Below the pieces are notes generated by a model. It was not told the origin of the DNA and did no database searches. It saw nothing but the letters and a program-made list of their open reading frames with translations. Made by a program: the position numbers and the translations under genes. DNA of 64,000 bases from Reinekea sp. G2M2-21 (GTDB lineage: Bacteria; Pseudomonadota; Gammaproteobacteria; Pseudomonadales; Natronospirillaceae): positions 1,860,001 through 1,924,000 of the forward strand of contig NZ_JADPQG010000001.1 of the NCBI RefSeq assembly GCF_015687175.1, given 5' to 3'. This document shows positions 46,005 to 54,995 of this stretch, piece after piece (position 1 is the stretch's first letter; each line of letters opens with the position of its first letter).

Positions 46005-49000
46005 ATGTCAAAGCCTGATTTCAAATTTGCCGAATTACATTGTTTGAGTAACTTCAGCTTCCTGCGCGCCGCCTCGCACCCGGAGGAGCTGGCCATGCGC
46101 GCCGCTGAGTTAAACTATAGTGCTCTGGCTATTACCGATGAATGCTCAGTCGCTGGTGTTGTCCGTGCGTGGCGAACCATTGAGCAACACCAGTTAAAGC
46201 TGAAACTCATCATTGGTGCTGAATTCTATATTGAAGGCCACAACCTGGTCCTGCTGGCCAAGAACGACAACGGTTACCGACAACTCTGCCAACTGATAAC
46301 CCGGGGTAGGCGACGCAGTGAAAAAGGCAGCTATCAGCTGTATCTGGCCGACCTGAATCGCAAAGACTGCTCCGATTGCCTGTGCCTGTATGCACTGCCC
46401 CGGTTCGGCGACGACACCTCCACCCTGAAACACCTGCAACAACACTTCACCGATCGGCTTTGGCTGTTAGCCGAAAACCTGCTGACCAATCAGGACGCCA
46501 GACATGTTGAACGCATAGAGGCCGTGGCCGCCCAGTTTTCGCTTCCCGTTGCCGCCAGCAGTCATGTTCTGATGCACGTTCCCACGCGCAAAATACTGCA
46601 TGATTGCCTCACTGCCATTAAAGAAAATCACAGCATTGAACAGGTTCGCCACCTGCTCAAACCCAATGCGGAAAATCATTTACGGTCATTAAAAAAATTG
46701 CAATCCATTTATCCTGCGGACTGGCTGCAGCAAACGCACGTCATCGCGGAACAATGCCACTTCGACTTGCGCAGTATTCGCTACAACTACCCAAAAGATA
46801 CGCTGCCCGGCCAATACACAGCCGAAGCCTATTTGCGGCTACTGGTCAACCAAGGCGTCAAACGTCGTTTCGGGGAACGCGTCACCGAGGACATCACCCA
46901 TACCATTGAAAAAGAACTGGCGTTGATCCGCAGTAAAAATTACGAACATTATTTTTTAACCGTTTATGACATTGTCCGCTTCGCCCGCAGCCAGGGGATT
47001 CTATGTCAGGGGCGCGGTTCTGCAGCCAACTCGATTGTTTGTTATGTACTAGGCATTACCGAAGTCAACCCGCAGGAAGCATCACTGCTGTTTGAACGTT
47101 TTATTTCTGAAAGCCGGGATGACCCACCGGATATCGATGTCGACTTTGAACACGAGCGGCGCGAAGAAGTCATTCAATACATTTATCGGCGCTATGGTCG
47201 CAAACGTGCCGCACTCGCCGCAACGGTGATTACTTATCGCCGCAAAAGTGCCCTGCGTGATGTCGCCAAAGCCCTCGGCATTCATGTGGAACAGCTCGAA
47301 CAGAAAATTGCCAACTACGGCTGGCGTTATCGCAATAAAAACTGGATTGATGAAATTGTGAATGATGGTCTCGGCCTGTCGCAATATCAGGTGACGGTGT
47401 TCAAACAGTTGCTCGGCGAGATCACCGGCTTCCCCCGACATTTATCTCAACATGTGGGCGGTTTTGTCATCACCGAAGGGGTGGTCGCTGACCTGGTGCC
47501 CATTGAAAATGCCAGCATGGCCGACCGCACGGTTATTCAGTGGGACAAAGATGATTTGGAAGCCCTGGGATTAATGAAGGTCGATATTCTGGCCTTAGGT
47601 ATGCTCAGTGCCATTCGCAAAACCTTTGACTACATCCGCGATTTCCATCAGCAACCCATTCGCATTCAGGACATCCCGCGCGACGATGCCGAAGTCTTTG
47701 GCATGATCCAGAAAGCCGACACCGTGGGCACCTTTCAGATTGAAAGCCGCGCGCAGATGAACATGCTGCCACGCCTGAAGCCAGCCTGCTATTACGACCT
47801 GGTAATTCAAGTTGCGATTGTCCGCCCAGGCCCGATTCACGGCGATATGGTGCACCCGTTTTTGAAACGGCGCGCCGGTATTGAACCGGTTCGCTACCCG
47901 AAACCAGAATTGAAACCGGTCCTGGAACGAACCCTCGGCATTCCTATTTTTCAGGAACAGATTATAAAACTGGCCATGGTAGCCGCCGATTTTTCCGCCG
48001 ATGAAGCCAACGCGCTGCGGCGATCCATGGCGAGCTGGAAAAAAACCGGACACATAAACAAACTGCGCAGCAAGCTGACGGAAAAGATGCTCGCCAACGA
48101 CTACCCAGCCGACTATGTCGAACGCATCAACCGACAGATTGAAGGTTTCGGTGAATACGGTTTCCCGGAATCGCACGCCGCTGGCTTTGCGTTAATCGCT
48201 TATATTTCCTGTTGGCTCAAGTATCATTACCCGGCCGCGTTCTGCTGCGCGCTACTGAACAGCTTGCCCATGGGTTTTTACAGCGCCTCGCAGCTGGTTC
48301 AGGATGTGCGCCGCCATCAAGTGCCGGTCTTGCCGGTAAACATTAATCGCAGCGACTGGGACAGCACTTTAGAAGCCAACGCCGATGGCAAAACCGCACT
48401 GCGTTTAGGCTTGCGACGGGTAAAAGGGCTACGTGACAGCGCAGCCCTCAGCCTGTTGTTGTATCGCCCCGAACACGGCTATCGTCACCTGCAAGAACTG
48501 GAAAAAGTACCGGGTTTAAATACGCAAGATCTGGAATCACTGGCCAGTGCCGACGCCCTCGTCGACCTTGCCGGTCACCGGTTTCAAGCCCGCTGGCAAG
48601 CGGCCGCCCTGAACATGCAACATGACTTACTCAGCGAAGCCTTCGAAGACGACGCTCATGAACTGGCACCACCCGATGAATTTGAAAACATTATTGAAGA
48701 CAACAACAGCACTGGCATTTCGCTACGCAAACACATACTAAAACTCCTGCGTGAAAAACAGCTATTACCGGAAACGCCAACGGCAGATCAACTTCTGCCC
48801 CTGGCACTGGATGCGCAACACCGTTTTGTTCGGCGACCCGAAGATAAGGTACAGGTACCGGTGGTGGTGAGTGGCTTGATCACCAACCGACAGATGCCCA
48901 AAACCGCCACCGGCGTCACCTTTATCACCCTGGAAGATCACACCGGCAACATTAACATTATTGTCTGGCTACCGGTTGCACAAAAATATTTACGTACCTT

Positions 49001-49142
49001 AACCACCGAAAAACTGGTGATCATTAACGGCGTGTTGGAGAAGTCCCCCGACAACGACGTAATCCACGTTATTGCCAAAGAAATAAAAGGCTTCAGCCAC
49101 GTACTGGGGGAACTGGAAGTCGGTTCCCGGAATTATCATTAA
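46005..49142 (+). CDS. dnaE2: error-prone DNA polymerase DnaE2
   Basis: Alpha-subunit-like polymerase for damage-induced mutagenic synthesis with ImuA and ImuB. The 1045 residues show the PHP domain start (FAELHCLSNFSFLRAASHPEEL), the palm catalytic motif PDIDVDFEHERREEV, a helix-hairpin-helix region, and a C-terminal OB fold (PVVVSGLITNRQMPKTATGVTFITLEDHTGNINIIVW). It is shorter than DnaE1, as usual for DnaE2. The ATG at 46005 was preferred over an in-frame one at 45933 because the LexA box lies between them. Separated from imuAB by about 12 kb. Confidence 0.95.
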   Translation: MSKPDFKFAELHCLSNFSFLRAASHPEELAMRAAELNYSALAITDECSVAGVVRAWRTIEQHQLKLKLIIGAEFYIEGHNLVLLAKNDNGYRQLCQLITRGRRRSEKGSYQLYLADLNRKDCSDCLCLYALPRFGDDTSTLKHLQQHFTDRLWLLAENLLTNQDARHVERIEAVAAQFSLPVAASSHVLMHVPTRKILHDCLTAIKENHSIEQVRHLLKPNAENHLRSLKKLQSIYPADWLQQTHVIAEQCHFDLRSIRYNYPKDTLPGQYTAEAYLRLLVNQGVKRRFGERVTEDITHTIEKELALIRSKNYEHYFLTVYDIVRFARSQGILCQGRGSAANSIVCYVLGITEVNPQEASLLFERFISESRDDPPDIDVDFEHERREEVIQYIYRRYGRKRAALAATVITYRRKSALRDVAKALGIHVEQLEQKIANYGWRYRNKNWIDEIVNDGLGLSQYQVTVFKQLLGEITGFPRHLSQHVGGFVITEGVVADLVPIENASMADRTVIQWDKDDLEALGLMKVDILALGMLSAIRKTFDYIRDFHQQPIRIQDIPRDDAEVFGMIQKADTVGTFQIESRAQMNMLPRLKPACYYDLVIQVAIVRPGPIHGDMVHPFLKRRAGIEPVRYPKPELKPVLERTLGIPIFQEQIIKLAMVAADFSADEANALRRSMASWKKTGHINKLRSKLTEKMLANDYPADYVERINRQIEGFGEYGFPESHAAGFALIAYISCWLKYHYPAAFCCALLNSLPMGFYSASQLVQDVRRHQVPVLPVNINRSDWDSTLEANADGKTALRLGLRRVKGLRDSAALSLLLYRPEHGYRHLQELEKVPGLNTQDLESLASADALVDLAGHRFQARWQAAALNMQHDLLSEAFEDDAHELAPPDEFENIIEDNNSTGISLRKHILKLLREKQLLPETPTADQLLPLALDAQHRFVRRPEDKVQVPVVVSGLITNRQMPKTATGVTFITLEDHTGNINIIVWLPVAQKYLRTLTTEKLVIINGVLEKSPDNDVIHVIAKEIKGFSHVLGELEVGSRNYH

Positions 49143-49199
49143 AAGGGACGCGTTTAAAGACACATTCACAACAATTGATAAACGGACTACTGCAGAGAC

Positions 49200-49900
49200 C
49201 TAACTATCAAAAATCGCGCCGGGATTTAAAATATTCAGAGGGTCCAGCACGCGTTTCAAATCACGCATAATCTGAATTTCGTCTTTGCTACGGCTATAGG
49301 TCAGGTAAGATTTTTTCTGAAAACCAATACCGTGCTCTGCAAATATGGAGCCTTCGATATCGGCGAGTGGCTGATAAACAAGCGGGTTAATGTCCGCTTT
49401 ATCACTGGCGCTTAACTGCGGCCCGATGTGTATAAACAAATGCAGGTTGCCATCGCCGAGGTGACCGAACAAGATGATAATGGCGTCTGGCCAACGCTGT
49501 TTTATAGCGGCCTGTAAATTGCGAATATAGTTGCCCATGTGTTTAATCGGCAAACTCGTGCAGAGTTTGCAGTGGCACCCCAGCCTCGACAACGACGCAG
49601 GCGTCTTCAACATCCATCGACTCTATGCGGGACATGCGCTCCAGTGACAGGCCAACCTGTTGTGCCGTCGTAACCGCGCCTTCGACAAAACCGGTGAGAC
49701 CACCCATAGACACCAGACTGACCTGCGCTTGAGCGCAGCATTTCACGACCGCACTGACTTGTTCGGTGTTTGCAGGCCGCACAATGGCCAATGCAGTCAT
49801 TGGGCGATGGTCAAACCAACTGACCGCTCGAGCACACATCGTCGGCCGTCAGTACATTCCCCTTGCCTACAATATTCTGGAGCGCTGCGATTAACGTCAT
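49200..49900 (-). pseudogene. remnant of a GlcD/D2HGDH-type FAD-linked oxidase
   Basis: Three fragments of one gene are in separate frames. From ATG 49900: MTLIAALQNIVGKGNVLTADDV; then, after a frameshift near 49840, FDHRPMTALAIVRPANTEQVSAVVKCCAQAQVSLVSMGGLTGFVEGAV, the start of the FAD-binding domain; then, after a large internal deletion and frame change near 49555, the C-terminal FAD-oxidase domain (FGHLGDGNLHLFIHIGP ... SIFAEHGIGFQKKSYL ... KRVLDPLNILNPG). About 230-250 central residues are missing compared with the ~460-residue family. The histidines of GHLGDGNLH and EHGIG are still intact, so decay may be recent. Confidence 0.85.
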
Positions 49901-50137
49901 AAACCACCTCATAGCCGCTTTAACATAATTCTTGTTCTGTTTGAAACTATCATGTCGACCGGAGTCTCACCACAAGACTCGACTCGCCCTTTGGTCGCGT
50001 TTCAAGTCCTGTCTAACGTTAAGACGATGAAAAGGATCGCTTTATTCAAAAGCACTGAACAATTGGCTCAAAAAGCGCGGATATTCATGCATTCTATTTG
50101 CGACTAAGCTTTACCTATCCAGATACAGGACCAATTT

Positions 50138-50932
50138 ATGAGCGACAAACATTCAGTGATCTTTGTTCCCCATGGCGGCGGGCCGCTTCCATTGTTAGGT
50201 CACGAACCACACGCTGGCCTAACGCGATTCTTATCGAGCGCCTCCAAACAGTTGATTCAGCCTTCGGCCATTATTGTTGTGACTGCGCATTGGGAATCAT
50301 CGCCCATACGCATATCGACCGCAGCAAAACCGGACATGCTCTTCGACTATTACGGGTTCCCACCCGAAACCTACCGTTATAAGTATCCGGCCAGTGGTCA
50401 CCCAGAGCTCGCGGCTAACATTATTGCGACGTTGCAGAGCGCCGGACTGGCAGCAGAAGCGGACCCTCAACGAGGATTTGACCACGGTACGTTTGTGCCG
50501 CTGATGCTGATGTACCCCGACGCGACCATTCCTGTGGTTCAGGTCAGTTTGCATGACTCACTAAACCCAGCAACCCACATAAAATTCGGAGAGTATTTGG
50601 CAGAGTTTGCGGCGCAGGGAGCGTTGATTCTCGGTTCAGGCCTGTCGTTTCATAACTTGCGATCCATGCGCCCAGATGACTCTGGCACCGGCAATGAAAG
50701 TCTCGTATTTGACCGGTGGTTGGCTGACACGCAGACACTGCCAACCAATGAGGCAGAAAAGAGAATGGTTAACTGGGAAGATGCACCATACGCCCGTTAT
50801 TGCCACCCAAGAGAAGAACACTTGCTGCCGCTACACGTCTGTTTCGGCGTGGCAAAGGCACTTGGTAAGCCACTGCAGCAGATTTACTCAGACGCGCTTA
50901 TGGGCAGTCAGGTTTCAGCTTTCGCGGCCTAA
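50138..50932 (+). CDS. DODA-type extradiol dioxygenase (YgiD-like)
   Basis: A 264-residue LigB-fold extradiol dioxygenase of the 4,5-DOPA dioxygenase branch. Likely metal and catalytic histidines lie in VFVPHGGGPLPLLGH, VVTAHWESSP, YPASGHPELA and GFDHGTFVPLMLM. Bacterial homologues cleave catechols such as DOPA or caffeate. Upstream is AGGACC as ribosome-binding site. A convergent HxlR remnant overlaps its 3' end. Confidence 0.88.
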   Translation: MSDKHSVIFVPHGGGPLPLLGHEPHAGLTRFLSSASKQLIQPSAIIVVTAHWESSPIRISTAAKPDMLFDYYGFPPETYRYKYPASGHPELAANIIATLQSAGLAAEADPQRGFDHGTFVPLMLMYPDATIPVVQVSLHDSLNPATHIKFGEYLAEFAAQGALILGSGLSFHNLRSMRPDDSGTGNESLVFDRWLADTQTLPTNEAEKRMVNWEDAPYARYCHPREEHLLPLHVCFGVAKALGKPLQQIYSDALMGSQVSAFAA

Positions 50933-51060
50933 GACATGGGTTCCGTAATCAGCCATGGCACTTAAAACCGGTGCAAAGACAAGGCCTTTCTCTGTGAGTT
51001 GGTATTCTGTGGAAATTTGGCCGTCGGCGTTTCCATGACGCTGATCGATGCTGTGCCGTT
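50915..51060 (-). pseudogene. C-terminal remnant of an HxlR-family regulator
   Basis: Reading the minus strand in one frame gives SIDQRHGNADGQISTEYQL, then TEKGLVFAPVLSAMADYG and a stop soon after. The EYxLTEKG...PVL.A...(W/Y)G pattern is the end of an HxlR winged-helix repressor. No N-terminal part or start codon was found, so it is a fragment. HxlR regulators often sit by oxidoreductase genes such as the neighbouring dioxygenase. Confidence 0.55.
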
Positions 51061-51121
51061 GTCACTCAGCGGTTTTCCGATGTTCAATGCCCTGATCATC
51101 GCCGTATTGCTGTTCGTCTGA
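51011..51121 (+). pseudogene. possible end of a membrane-protein gene
   Basis: In one plus-strand frame the sequence reads GNLAVGVSMTLIDAVPLSLS then a hydrophobic end GFPMFNALIIAVLLFV and a stop. It has no start, and begins inside the HxlR remnant, so it looks like another gene scrap joined to it. The family is not recognised and chance is possible. Confidence 0.25.
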
Positions 51122-51174
51122 CGGCCAGCAAAGCTGCATAGCACCCTGACTTCTGCCGCGTTATAGACGTGATG

Positions 51175-51588
51175 TTAAATACCGGTGTTTGCTTCCAAGG
51201 AGACACCGGCTATTTGAAACAAACCCGGTTGAGTCTCTATTAAGGCATACAGCAAATCGTAACGGTCCCCTTTATCATCCAGTAATCGCACGGTTTGCAG
51301 CCACATATCATCGACCTGCACCAGTTTCAGGAAATCCAGCTGAACGAAATGTTTCATCGGCGAATAGCCTTGGTCAACCATCGCCATGAAAGACTCAGGA
51401 TTTCCGAACAACACTTGAATGGATGGATGTGCGTGCAGCCATGCGCCGGAAGCATCGTTGTTGAGAAACGCCGTCAGCTGAGCTGTAATAACTCCCTGTA
51501 TTTGTTCATCATTTGGTGACTCAGACCAGGCGAGCGCAGGAATAAAAAGCAAACCTAACAGAATCAGGCGAATACGTTGATGCAACAT
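51175..51588 (-). CDS. exported DUF4864 protein
   Basis: A 137-residue protein with a signal peptide (LILLGLLFIPALAWS) and a DUF4864-like domain: IQGVITAQLTAFLNNDASGAWLHAHPSIQVLFGNPESFMAMVDQGYSPM, with a second beta-rich half ending LFQIAGVSLEA. The function of the family is not known; the fold resembles NTF2-like proteins. The preceding gene remnants end just beside it. Confidence 0.8.
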   Translation of the reverse strand: MLHQRIRLILLGLLFIPALAWSESPNDEQIQGVITAQLTAFLNNDASGAWLHAHPSIQVLFGNPESFMAMVDQGYSPMKHFVQLDFLKLVQVDDMWLQTVRLLDDKGDRYDLLYALIETQPGLFQIAGVSLEANTGI

Positions 51589-51792
51589 AAGACATACGCT
51601 CCCATGGTCATGTAAGACAGCACAGCGACGCTGCAGTATAGAACGGCATACTCACTGAGCCAGTAATACATCTTTACGGGCTCTTGGCTGGTTTGGTTTA
51701 ATGAGTCGCGAAATTCCGGCACCCGCTTATTGTGTCGGCTACGGACCCATTAGGAAGCAAACCACTTCCTCTGCTCAATTAAAGGAAACACC

Positions 51793-52437
51793 ATGAAACT
51801 TATTGGCATGCTGGACTCGCCTTTTGTGCGTCGTACCGCTATAGGACTGCACGAACTTCGCCTACCCTTCGAACATTTGTCGTTGTCGGTGTTTAAAGAT
51901 TACGCACAGTTCCAAACGCTGAATCCACTGGTAAAAGCTCCCACCCTGAAGTTAGATACCGGGGAAACATTGGTCGATTCGTCGTTAATCCTGCAGTATG
52001 CCGAGCGCATCAGTGAACACTCACTTTATTCACTGAATGATGCAACCTTTGCAGTTCAGCAGCAGATCATCGGCACGGCATCCATTGCCAACGAAAAAAC
52101 AGTACAGATCGTTTACGAAAATGAATTGCGCCCGCAGGAGAAACAACATCAACCTTGGCTGACGCGAATCCATGAACAGGTTAACCATACTTTTATGGAA
52201 CTCGAAAAATTGGTGTTGACTCACCCTGAGCTGTTTGACGCTCAAAAACTGTCACATGCGTCTATCGCCGTCGCAGTTGCTTGGTTTTTCACGCAGAGTA
52301 TGCGCCCTGGCTTGATTGCAAAAGAAAGCTTTCCAGCCTTGGCAGACTGGTCGGAGAAAGCCGAAGCTACAGAGGCCTTTTTTACCTACCCTTACGACAT
52401 GTCCATGTCTGCGCCGGGTGGCATGAAGCACGGGTAA
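51793..52437 (+). CDS. glutathione S-transferase
   Basis: A 214-residue soluble GST. The thioredoxin-like N-terminus reads MLDSPFVRRTAIGLHELRLPFEHLSLSVF, with Ser in place of a catalytic Tyr; NPLVKAPTLKLDTGETLVDSSLILQYAER holds the cis-Pro region and the glutathione-binding E/S-S pair. An all-helical C-terminal domain follows. Good ribosome-binding site (AAAGGAAACACC). Substrate unknown. Confidence 0.9.
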   Translation: MKLIGMLDSPFVRRTAIGLHELRLPFEHLSLSVFKDYAQFQTLNPLVKAPTLKLDTGETLVDSSLILQYAERISEHSLYSLNDATFAVQQQIIGTASIANEKTVQIVYENELRPQEKQHQPWLTRIHEQVNHTFMELEKLVLTHPELFDAQKLSHASIAVAVAWFFTQSMRPGLIAKESFPALADWSEKAEATEAFFTYPYDMSMSAPGGMKHG

Positions 52438-52502
52438 GCGATGAGCTTATAGAGAACGAAAGAAACCGGCGGGACAATGTTGTTCCGCCGGGCAAGACTT
52501 AA

Positions 52503-52764
52503 GGCACCTCTGAACAATTGCTATCTACCTCAGCGGGAGAAGAAATGCGCAAAATTCGAGGCAAGTTCTGCAGGCAATATTCATTATCTTGGCAAAGGAC
52601 TTAACAACGAAATTTGCCATTTCTGCCCCGCCCTCCGGGTCCTTCAGATCAATGACTGAGCTTTGTTGTGAGTTTTGAAAAGGGCTCACCATTCCCTGCA
52701 ACACACGCCTCGCTCATCCGTTGATCTGATAGGACTGAGGTGATTTGAATTTATCAGAGCTGCC
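52503..52764. mobile_element. 262-bp MITE, IS5-group-like (copy 2)
   Basis: The second, inverted copy of the element at 20941-21202, with the same length and terminal inverted repeats (GGCACCTCTGAA). It is flanked by a perfect TTAA target duplication (52499-52502 and 52765-52768), which fits the YTAR preference of IS5-group transposases. It inserted immediately downstream of the phnA stop codon. Confidence 0.85.
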
Positions 52765-52769
52765 TTAAC

Positions 52770-53339
52770 TCAGGCCTTTTTACAGTAGGCAGCGACCAGA
52801 ACGATTCGAGTGCCGTTTACTTTACCTTCCAGGTGCTTAGGATTATCAGTTAATGAAATACCTCGAACCACGGTTCCGCGCTTCGCGGTAAACCCGGCAC
52901 CTTTAACATCCAGATCTTTAATCAACGTGACGGTGTCACCTGCTTGTAAAACGGAGCCATTGGCATCCAACGTCGGTTCTGCATTTTCATCTGGCAAACC
53001 GGCTTTTGCCCAGACCATCAACACATCATCCAGATACAACATATCCAGCGCATTCTGAGCCCAGGATTCACCAGCGGCTAAGGTATGAAGGATGCGCCAG
53101 GCCAACACTTGAACCGCTGGAACCGGTGTCCACATACTGTCATTCAAACACATGAAATGGTGGGGATTACGGGTTACATCGTCATCCAGTAACTCTTTAC
53201 AGGTGACACAAAGGTATACACTGGCATCCGCGCCGATGTCTGTACCGCCGGTGACTTCATAAGCAGCCAAACCCTCAGTCGCTTTACACAATTCACAACA
53301 GCCGCCACTGCGTACTTCCAATAAGGCATTTACCGTCAT
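52770..53339 (-). CDS. PhnA/YjdM-family zinc-ribbon protein
   Basis: A 189-residue protein: an N-terminal zinc ribbon (GGCCELCKATEG ... LCVTCKELLDDD) and a C-terminal PhnA SH3-like domain (LQAGDTVTLIKDLDVKGAGFTAKRGTVVRGISLTDNPKHLEGKVNGTRIVLVAAYCKK). This is the long two-domain form. Despite the name, a role in phosphonate use is doubtful. A MITE abuts its 3' end. Confidence 0.92.
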   Translation of the reverse strand: MTVNALLEVRSGGCCELCKATEGLAAYEVTGGTDIGADASVYLCVTCKELLDDDVTRNPHHFMCLNDSMWTPVPAVQVLAWRILHTLAAGESWAQNALDMLYLDDVLMVWAKAGLPDENAEPTLDANGSVLQAGDTVTLIKDLDVKGAGFTAKRGTVVRGISLTDNPKHLEGKVNGTRIVLVAAYCKKA

Positions 53340-53553
53340 TTTGTTTCCTTAAACTCATTAAGCGCGCGATTATAGCGTTCAACAGCGGAAGCCCATAATT
53401 TATTTAAGGATATTGACTAAGCGTGAAACCCCGCACATAAAATCAGTTAAAAGTTGCGTTCCGTCAAAAAAAATCAAATGCACAAGATACTAATCATTTT
53501 GGTTAACGTATCATGGTATTAATCTCAATTTCAGTTACTATTGGAGCGTTAAC

Positions 53554-53721
53554 TTGGCTAATCAATTCATGAAGAAGTGTTCTCAATGCGGCGGTTTTGG
53601 TGCCGCTTTTCAAACGACTGATGAGCAGGGTGAGCCAGTTCAGTTATGTCATGACTGCCGTCAAAAGCAGCTGACTAAAAACGGCGATGATGAAAAAGAC
53701 ACCGAACAAAAAGATAATTAA
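53554..53721 (+). CDS. small zinc-ribbon protein, 55 residues
   Basis: A short gene with a ribosome-binding site (GGAG eight bases before a TTG start) encoding a protein with KKCSQCGGF and QLCHDCRQ, two CxxC pairs about 26 residues apart that should bind zinc, and a charged tail. An ATG at 53569 is an alternative start. No family was recognised. Missed by usual length cut-offs. Confidence 0.55.
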   Translation: MANQFMKKCSQCGGFGAAFQTTDEQGEPVQLCHDCRQKQLTKNGDDEKDTEQKDN

Positions 53722-54009
53722 CAGAAAAACCACTCGGATATTCCGTCCGCTGTCGACAACGCGGCAAATCCTGTGGTCCATACGCGTAGCCAGGTCTGCT
53801 CTATTCAATATTGAGCCGCGCATAACGATGCATAGCAAAGCACGAAGGTTTGTGTTTGGTTTCTATGATCGTGACGCTGGGCACATGAATGAAGAGATCT
53901 GGCAAAGAATTCTTCACGCGTGGTCCACTGTGATCTGTTGAAGACTTAGTATTACCGGTCGACAAGGCGGTGATGGTAATTTTTAAGTGAATCAGTACAG
54001 GGACATAGC

Positions 54010-54906
54010 ATGACCGGACAAAGGGCATTGGTTGTTGAGGGTGGCGCGATGCGGGGCATTTTTGCTGCCGGTGTGCTGGATAGTTTCATGGACAATGACT
54101 TTCGTCCGTTCGATTTTGCCTTGGGCGTTTCAGCTGGTTCAACCAATCTGGCCGGTTATCTCTGCGGTCAACGCGGCCGCAGCTATAAGCTGATCACTGA
54201 CTACTCCTGTCGTCACAACTTCTTTAACATTGGAAAGTTCTTGCGCGGCGGTCACTATATCGATCTGGATTGGCTGTGGAACATTGCCTACCGCGAATAT
54301 AGGTTGGATGCTTTCGCCTACGCCAACCAATCGATACCACTCTGGGTTGTTTCAACAAATGTTGAGACTGGCAAAGCGGAGTATCATTGCGCCGATGCGG
54401 AGAATCTGGAACACCTGCTCTTGGCATCTTGTGCAGTTCCGCTGGCCTATCGCTCCTTTCCGCTGGTTAACGGCATGGGTCAAACAGATGGCGGCGTCGC
54501 AGATTCCATCCCTGTCAAAGAAGCCTATCTTCGAGGTGCCCGACACATCACGGTAATCCTGTCTCAGCCTCGGGGCTACCGAAAAAAGCCACCTCGTCTT
54601 CCGGCTTTCACCCACTATGCGTTGCGTGAGTACCCCAACCTTGCAGCAGCCATGATTAACCGTCATCAAACATACAATGAGAGTATGGAATTCATTGACA
54701 ATCCACCCGCTGATTGCCGAGTAGATGTCATTGTACCGGGCGAAGATTTTGCAGTTGGCCGCACCACCACCGATCCAAAAAAACTGGCCTTTGGTTACGA
54801 GCTTGGCATATTGCAAGGCCAGGCTTATTTTTCCGACCAGAACAGAGTGTCCTCCGCAGAACTAAAAATCCGTAAAACCGGCCAAGAGCATTGTGCGGTT
54901 AAATGA
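54010..54906 (+). CDS. patatin-like phospholipase (YjjU-like)
   Basis: A 298-residue cytoplasmic patatin. The oxyanion region is VVEGGAMRGIFAAGVLD, the nucleophile elbow is GVSAGS (GxSxG) and the catalytic Asp is in TDGGVADSIP, the DGG/A motif. Length and sequence resemble E. coli YjjU. It probably hydrolyses lipids or acyl-glycerols; no partner is suggested by its neighbours. Confidence 0.92.
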   Translation: MTGQRALVVEGGAMRGIFAAGVLDSFMDNDFRPFDFALGVSAGSTNLAGYLCGQRGRSYKLITDYSCRHNFFNIGKFLRGGHYIDLDWLWNIAYREYRLDAFAYANQSIPLWVVSTNVETGKAEYHCADAENLEHLLLASCAVPLAYRSFPLVNGMGQTDGGVADSIPVKEAYLRGARHITVILSQPRGYRKKPPRLPAFTHYALREYPNLAAAMINRHQTYNESMEFIDNPPADCRVDVIVPGEDFAVGRTTTDPKKLAFGYELGILQGQAYFSDQNRVSSAELKIRKTGQEHCAVK

Positions 54907-54941
54907 AGAGCCATCAATCAGTCTACGTAACTTCTGCGCAT

Positions 54942-54970
54942 AAAAAAGCGGTCCTACAGACCGCTTTACA
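54942..54970. terminator. bidirectional terminator
   Basis: AAAGCGGTC and GACCGCTTT form a perfect nine-base-pair stem with a CTACA loop between convergent genes; the minus strand continues in T residues. Confidence 0.8.
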
Positions 54971-54995
54971 TTCAATTTAGTTTTTAACGCAACGA

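Noticed and set aside
47595-48176. 193-residue frame antisense to dnaE2
   Set aside because: A shadow of strongly conserved dnaE2 coding sequence.
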